A DNA stretch of 64,000 nucleotides from Limnoperna fortunei (Eukaryota > Mollusca > Bivalvia > Mytilida > Modiolidae): the NCBI GenBank assembly GCA_944474755.1, contig OX104114.1, positions 23,087,220 through 23,151,219 on the forward strand, written 5' to 3'. A program made the position numbers and the translations under genes. The notes under the pieces were generated by a model. The model was not told the origin of the DNA. It saw only the letters and a program-made list of their open reading frames with translations, and searched no databases. How positions within the stretch are numbered: position 1 is the stretch's first letter; each line of letters starts with the position of its first letter. Shown here piece after piece: positions 40,301 to 49,300 of the stretch.

Positions 40301-43300
40301 AACATGTATCATTATATTATACAAATGTTATGTGATATTCTAAGTAAAATGTATTTTTAACACAAATGACATTTTGATTAGTGTATAAATGCAATGTGGA
40401 CTAGTATTGTATCAACATAAAACTGTTTTTTCTGTTTCAGATTGGCGAAGAATGTCGTGATTATACTATGCTTCGGGGAACGGGTTGTACCTGCGAAACT
40501 ACTGACTGTGCTGTTAATATTGGTAAGCGTATGGTGTTCATCTTTATTTTCGATAAATACTATAATACATAAGATTTTCGTACTAAATGTTTTTTTCAAT
40601 TTTTTGAAAAATCTGAGGAATAATATAGTCAAGATTAACTTTAAGTCACACAATTGTTAAAACATTTACATATATCTGCATGTATACAACAACATATGCT
40701 TGTAAACTTTGTGGCATTTTTCGAACTTTGCTCAAGCCATCAAAACGTTACATGTCATGATAATTGTTTTTATTGTTCAGTTATACAGTAGGTCGCATAT
40801 TTTTACAGTATCTGAACATCTTCAACACACAGAGATACATATTACCACTACTCCCATGCCGACTACAGTTCAAGGTGGTAAGACGTTTTATTGTTTTGCC
40901 AAAACACATTACTAGTAATTTTATTTGTAAGAAGACATTATTGTAAAAGTAATAAACAGATTTTATGCAGTAACCATCAAGAGACTAATGTTTGTAAGTA
41001 ATGTATGTGGTGTTCTTTTATCTCTTGACGTTTTTTGCTTGTTTGATGGTGTTTAACGCCAATTTCAGCAATTTTTTACCTATATAATACCCGGAGAAAA
41101 CCCCCGACCTGCGGTGGGAAAATTGGCAATCCTTGTTTTTTGTACACGTTCTGTATAAACTGTGTTGGTATCCATTTTAAAATATATTGAGGTCATACAT
41201 TATTATTTTCAACTGATTTTTAAATTCATTGTCTGGTATATTTAATAATATACATAAGAACCTACTAATTGTTTTGAACTTGAATTAATGTGCGAGGACT
41301 CAAATGCATGCGTTAAAAATTAGTTTCATTAGAAACAAAGGATATAAAATGCTTATGCCGCATAAAGATGGATAATAGATAATACTTTATTAGTTACCCA
41401 GAACAATACAAAAACTAAAGTAATGGTACAACTGCCAAGCCAATTTATACTTAAATTCTTCATGTGTTTTAAGTTGCAAATGAAATTTGCCTTTATCACA
41501 ATTTTTTGTTACTAGGATACGATTGTTATGGGATAATTTGTTCTTCAAGTAGCGTAAGTATTCGTTCAATTCAAATATATTTTTTGAACTTGCCCAGTGC
41601 TCGATAATTGTATTTATAATAGATTTCATATCTACCATAGTAGATTTAATTTACACGAGGCATAAATTTAAAGTACTTAAACAAAAATCTCCTCAAAGGA
41701 GAACCCGGTCCAAACATTTTTTACTTAATTGCAGTCCCATCGCGTATGTAAATTAATTAGACTAAACGTCTGGCGTATTTAAAAATTCTATTCACCTTGG
41801 TTCCTTTGAAAACATTTTATTTATATTTGAAGAATGTTAAATAAAATAAAAACCGAAAGATTCATGCATTGTTGCATGGTAACATGAATTCATAAAACCT
41901 ACTAAGGATATTATTCTTATATACAATATAGAAAATCTGTATTGTGTTCTGGTTAGATATATATACAACCAATTACTGTGTGGCCTCAGTAACCAGTGTT
42001 ATTGGCAATCATACATCGTTTTCAAAGGGTTGCGAGTATACAATGTATGACTTTTTATGTCAATTGTTCGCTCTACAAGATTTAAATTAAGGATCTTTAA
42101 CAACGGAAAATTATCTGCAAACATTAACAACGACTGTTTTCTAAAATATCCGATATAGTAAACACTATTTTACGTTTAACAGTTTTACTACATAAGCATA
42201 AAATAATTAAAATAGTAAACAATAGTTAATTATGTGTTTTGTTTCTTTTAATCTTGGTTTATAAGTCTATCCCAACGAAATTGGTGACATTGGCAAATAT
42301 TAGTATACTCAATGCAAGCTCTTGTAAGCCTGATCAATTGAGACACGGAGACACTGATGTTGGGGAATATGAAGTATTGTTGCATTAGTTAGGAAAATAT
42401 ATATTTTTCAAACTTAAATTGCCTCGCTTGTCGTAAATGTTTCTACGGAGTTGTCTTTGGCGTAATCACTTGATGTAAAAATAAAATATGTAGACATGTT
42501 TTTCTTTGGTTTCTTTCCTTTCAAGTTCTGGTTGACTCCACTTGGCAAATTGATGGTTGTTAATTGAAAGGACATCATCAAAATATCTATAGTAAACTTA
42601 AAGGACATAGTTTCTGCTATCTTCTTAGCATATAATACGTTAAAGAAGTTTCATATGAATAATAAGGAAATAAATCACCAAGGATTGGGACACAGTTTGT
42701 ATCCATTTAAATACTGGTTTTCTGCTGGAAAACACATCCTCCAAATGTTGCAAATATCTTGCCGATCTAAAAACCTATATCATCCGGTTCCTCGTTGTAG
42801 CAAAATTGCATGTTTTCTAGCCTAAACCTACATGTTTGTAGGCATATGAGAAAGTGAATGCTTTAGAAACGGGATTTTAGTTTATCATGAATCTAGGCGG
42901 TGCAAAAAGTTAAAAAAAAACAAAGGTTCTTATAAACCAACAGATGAAATTAGATCTTGATTTCCAATTGTCCAAAAAAATAAAAAAATATATTATTTGC
43001 TTATACGTTTATCAATAAATAATTGTTAAATCTTTTTAAAGAAAACAGTATACAAACAATTTCATTAATTGCTATAAAACACAAACGTTGTTTAAAATAG
43101 AGCAGATTTTCTTTTACTATCTTGGACTTTTTCTTCTCGCTAAAATGATGTCGTCGTTGTTACGGTTATAAATTATCTTTCAACCATATTAGAGATGCAA
43201 ACTCTCAGCTGTCTAGCAGGTCACGGGTCTATGATACCTAAGAATTTACTTTTCAAGCACATATTTAAATGCTGATTGCAATATTGTTATTAAACAAACT

Positions 43301-46300
43301 GCTAAAATTGAATGCCCAAAACACAACTATAACAAATTCTGTCTTGAAAGCTTAAGTTTGTGAGGTAATGCAATCTGACATTCTTGCTAGTAAATGCTAC
43401 GGCCATGCATTTGAACCGGTCCTACTTATATTAGAAGAAACGTACTCATTATCGTAAGCGACAATGCATTTGTCAAATAAACGAAACATGAGTTGTGTGT
43501 GTGTGTGCTGTCGTCAAAAATTACATGCCACATGTTAACGATACCAAAGACAAAATTTCTGGCAAATATGTTATATTGACAGCAACAACTTGTATAGACA
43601 TAATTAAGATCACCAGCTTGTCAACACTGGAATGTGGGCCTTACTTTATGGAGTGGTGTGTCCGTTGCCAATAATAACTGACACGAATTTTTCTGACGAA
43701 GTTTCCGGTGTTTTCACTATGTAAACTGCAATTTTATTTACTGTTTTGTGACAAAGCATATTAATCAAAAAATTAATTTTATATAAATTTGACCAATTTC
43801 TTCTTATATTTAAATTCAGCAATACTACTAAAAATAGTAGTATTGTAACTTTTACGTATCGTCTTTTTATATCTTCTAATTGTAGAACAATTACACATAA
43901 AATTGAAAATGTTTAAATTTCCAAGTTGTAGAGAAGATACTATATTTCCAGCAATACATATTCAAGTTCAGAAAGTACTTAACTTCCATTTTGAATTTAC
44001 ATGCAATATCTTTATTTCAGAACTTCTGTCACATATTCGAGTACATGGGTAGATTAGAGACAAGATGTATGCCATTTACTGTAAGTTGTTGTACATGTGT
44101 CAATGTCCATAATTTTTTTGAATTACTGAATTCAAGAATTTTTAACCTCAAAAAAAAGCCACAAATACCAAAGACATCACAGTTACTATAAATTAAGTCC
44201 AGGAATTGAAACAATTTAGAATTACGTACTGAACTGTTTTTGAACGAAAACTGGAAAACACAATATTTACTTCCTTCAAGGTACTCGTGTTCATTTTTAC
44301 TTTTTACTTTTTTAAGGGATAATTAAAATATCACAAGCACAAAATTGCGATTACGATTACATCTTTTACTCCTTTATAACTCATTTTGCTTACAAATATG
44401 ATTCACGTAAGAAAAGATGAATAATGTATATTTTTTTTAATCAATCAATCAATAAACTTTATTCTCATCACCATATTCTTATGTACAGAGAAGTTACATT
44501 CAATATAAAACATAGAAACATGACACATGACAAAAACTATACACAATATTTACAATATGCACACATGTTGACAGTTATATATCTCAGTGAGGAGTGTTCA
44601 CTCTTTTATTTATTTGTTTGATGACTTTGCACAAATAAATCAGACTGGTCTTATATTCACAGCTCATAATTTCCTTAAAAAACAATATATTTAATCTTGA
44701 AATAAATTTATGTATAATTTTCTCTCGTCGCTAAAAATTGTCTGTCTGTCTGTCTTACACATATAGCATTTTCTATTTTTGCGTTGAATATTTTGCCATC
44801 GACCAGATTCAGTTAGTAATTTATGCTTTACAATTCGACATTGACTGTTTGAATGATGTTTAACGCCATTTTCAGCAATTTTTCAGCTATATCATGGCGT
44901 TCAGTTTTTACTGGTGGATGAAGCCGGAGTACCCGGAGTAAACCCCTGACCTGCGGTATAAAAACTGGCAATCATTGTCAATTAAGATTGGAGTCGAGTA
45001 CACCATGCCCGAAGTGAGAATCGATCCCGCAATCTCAGTGTTGACAGACCATGTGATCAATAGTAAACGATCTACCTTAACCACCGAGGCCCCCTAAATT
45101 CAAAATTGACAAAATATCACAGAATCTTTTTCTGTCAACAAAATCAAAATATTTTCAAACTCAAATGTTACCATTCACAGAGCTCGTCCCATGGAACTGT
45201 CTGGCAAGTCCACGGGTGATGAAAAGGGGAAACCTTCGTTGGGGGTTATCAAGTCAGAATGCGAAAAGCCCTCCCGCGGACCTCAGTTTGTGGCGTGTTT
45301 TTAGAAGGCCATGCTCCTTGTACGTTAAAGACTCCTTTTGTAGATGTCAAAAAGAGAAGACTCTGTGTAGCCGCTACAAAAGGCTAAATTTTCCAATTTT
45401 CCACCAATACCCATACCTGATGATCTTCTAGTGGCATTCAAACTATGGTTCATATTTCCCAAATTGTTTATTGTTTTGTAAACTTGTTCACGTCATGAAT
45501 ATAAGGGAAATACTTTTCGTCCGACGTCAACAAACATCAAATTAAACCAATCATTACATTTTTAGGAAATTTATATTTACATCCAGAATGCTGATTAAAA
45601 ATATTTTAGTGGGTTACTTACCAAAGAAATTGATACTAGTTTAGATGTAGAATAACAACTAAACTTTATCATTTGTTCTAGGTGTGGAAGGAATGCGAAA
45701 CATATAATGATGTCACGGACAATGGATGCGCATGTACATCTAGTTCATGTTCAGCGGAGATTGGTGAGCAGGCTAGTTCTTCTTAAATAGACAATTTCAT
45801 TATTGGAAACATCGAACGAGCAATAAAATTTTCCAACATAATTTCATCGGACGAAGCTAAAATTAGTTCACACTACTTTAATTTAAATTAATTAATTAAA
45901 AAGAAATGTAATGAATGCAATTCTTTTTATACTTGTAGTCGCATAAGTAACTGGTTTAAAGCAGCAGTTCTCAGTAATTGTATTGAATTATTTTTTTTTA
46001 ATTTTCAAAGAAAGAAATGTACTATATTAAATTAACGTTCTTGTCCGCGCTAATAAAACTGTCCTGACGAAACAGATCAATATGTCAATCTTGCTTTAGA
46101 AAGTCTATTTCCTAAACATTTTTCTAAAAATGTCAAAAATGTTACTCATTCAAGCTGCAATACCATGTTCTTGTGAGAATAAAGTGATTGGTGTAACTGA
46201 ATACTGTACATCTATCCGCACACAAATGTCAATATTGCTTAGTCATGTTTCTTAACGTTTAATGTTTTGATTGTAATTTAAATTGACTTAAAAGGAACAA

Positions 46301-49300
46301 CAGTAAATAAAACTTACTCTAAACACGAAACATTACCTATACCTATCCATATTGTATCCCTGCACAATAAATGAAAAAAAGTAACAAAGACGTAAATCAG
46401 TAGAAGGTCTAAAATGAGGAACAGTTTGACACTTTTTTAAGACACTCAAATCTCGTTCATCATGCTTGATATATCAATAACTCGTTTTGCTGCTACAAGC
46501 CTCAGTTGTTGTTATATATTTAATAATATTCAAAACAAAAGAGGGAAATAATTAAATAAGAACTTTTAAAATGTTGAGTCGTCTATTTTTTAGTTAATGA
46601 TTACATAAATCTGCTTTTGACAACAACAATGAAGTCAACGATGTCTGAAACTTTTTCCACTACCGTTTTTCCAACCACAGATGCCCAAGGTTTGTATTCA
46701 AGTTTTGTGCAAGTATCGTATTTCAAAATATAATAGTCTACCCTCACATGTTTTCTAAACTCGAATGACTAAAGTATACAAAGCCATCATTTCTTTTTAT
46801 ATATTTTTAATATCAAATCGTAAGAACAACAGTCAATCGTCAAGGGACGATTACAAATCCCGTTTCAGACAAACATACACAACACAAAACAAAACTCAAA
46901 AAACAGAGAGTCAGTTGGCTGACCCACAACAACTTGGTCACATAGACCCTTCGGCCGGGTGAGGCGTCTCTGTATCATGGTTACTGACTGTAAATATCCT
47001 GGGAAAATGTAAGTCCTAAAAAGAAGAAAAAAGCAAGTCAAGGAAGAATAAAGGCATTTTTTCATTCAGCGAAAATGTCTGATCTTTATGAGAGATGGAT
47101 TTCCCATAATGATTAATTAAGTTATGGCTAGGGATACATGGGTACAACTAAAAATTGTTTAAGTATCTTAATAGTCATCAGAAGTGTCTGGTACCGATGT
47201 AATATAACTTGTATGTTACACCATGGTCCGTATTCAACTATTTCATAGCATAATAGTTTTTCTTCTTCAGACACAACTGTACAAAATATCACAAAAACAA
47301 TTCAATCGACTGTGAATCCAGAAATTGTCACTGAGTTTGCTATGCAAGACACAACGGCAGGCGACGTACAAACTACACATGGTGAGCAGTAATATTTGTT
47401 AATTAGATAAACTCTTTTCAATCCGTGTCAGATTATGTTGGTTTAATGCTAAATTTAATTGTAAATCTAAATAAATTTATAGCGAGCACAGCTCGCAGCG
47501 ATGAGCTCTTCGGCAATTACGTGTCATGTGATCATGAAATCACGTGATTAAAATATGGTGATTAAATTAATGCTGATATTTTTTTCGTCCGGAAGTTGAT
47601 ATCGTCAAAAAACTGTAACAAAGTAAATAAAGAAGGGCACCAAAAAAATTTTAAAGAAATATTTAAAAATAAAGTTCACATCGATAAAAAATGTTATATT
47701 TAAAAATAACAACAAAAACTTTATACTATTGTTTGCAATCTCTAAATCGATCTTTACAAACTGACAATCGTATTACATTTCATGATTACAAAGAAAGATG
47801 TCACGTGACCACTGCAATTTAGAGGCACTTTTCGGGTGTTCGGAAATAACGTAAATTATGAAATGAACATTATACATTAATAATAAAGGACTTTATTGTC
47901 ACATTTTGGCAATGCCTACTCTATATTAGTCAAACTTCTTGAGTCGATTACTAAAGTACGTGCTGCCACCAGTAATTTTAAAAAAATATTTGACTAGATA
48001 TTTGCTTAAAGACAGAAACTATTGCTGAATCCTTGCTGTATGTATGTGAACGCATGAATTGGTTTCATCACAAATTGTTCTTGATAGCACAATCTACATG
48101 TAAAAACTTTTTCAGCTGAATGCAGTATTCATTCCAGATAGCCTCTATCTCCTCACACTCTTAAATACCAACAAAGAAAGGTTTTGTGATAATTTTGCAT
48201 AATTCATCCTTCAGATCATTAACCTTTTACATTTGTTTTTGTTTCCTGTGAAATTGTTGTCAACCTAACTAGGTTCTTAGAAGGTACTAACAAAACATAT
48301 ATACTATAGACCTGCCCCTTAAGAAAAGATGGCTCGTGTTAATAAACACGGAATATTTTTAATGATATGATTCTAAATCAATTTTCTGCAAACCCAGCTC
48401 ATATCTTAATTTGTTCTTTTGAATAGAAGTTTTTCATCGGTTTTGAAAAATAGAAACTTTTTGATTTTCGCTGCATATCAACAATGTGCTTATTTTAACC
48501 AAACCACTTCTCATTAGACAAGCTGTGTCAGTTGGAAAAAAAATTATCCTTAGGAGGTCGTTATCAAAATTCTATCTTAGCCCTGTAAAAGATTTCAACC
48601 AAGAGTTTCTTTTTCCTCAGACACAAATGTACATCAGACGGAAATTGTAACTGAAACAATGGAATCGACTGTGAATCCACAAATGGTCACTGAGTTTGCT
48701 ATGCAAGACACAACACCAGGCATAGAACAAACTACACTTGGTTAGCTGTTAATTATATAAAACCTTTTCAATTTTGTCAGATTATTTGGTTAAATGCCAA
48801 AATGTCCCTGTAAATCTAAATATATTTATAGTCAAAACTCTTGTGTCGTCAAATTTAATACGTGCTGACAACAGTAATTTTAAAAATATGTTACTAGATA
48901 TTCGCTAAAAGACAACAATTACTATTGACGAAACCTTCCAGAATGTTTGTAAACGAATTATTGGGTTTATCAAAACTGTTTCTTGATAGAACAATATACA
49001 AACTTATTCAGTTTCATGCAATAATCATTCCAGATAGCCTGTATCTCCTGACACTCATAAATACTGACAAAGAAAGGTTTAGTGATTATTTTGCGTCGTC
49101 TGTCCTCCTTCAGATCGTAAACCTTTTACATTTTATTTGTTTCCTCTGAAATTGTTGTCAACCTAACTATGTTCTTGGAAAGTCTTAACTTAACATATGT
49201 ACTATAGCCCTGCCCCTATACAAAAGATGGCTGATATTTATAAAAACAGAATAACTTTTAATTGTATGATACTGAATCGATTTTCGGCAAACCCAGCTCA

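Noticed and set aside
41300..41336. Cys-x5-Cys segment as the missing module 6 first exon
   Set aside because: Spacing is five rather than four, no acceptor precedes it, and a stop follows before any donor.
43491..43510. CRISPR-like or satellite signal from a short (tg)n run
   Set aside because: Simple dinucleotide run only; no spaced direct repeats, and the genome is eukaryotic.
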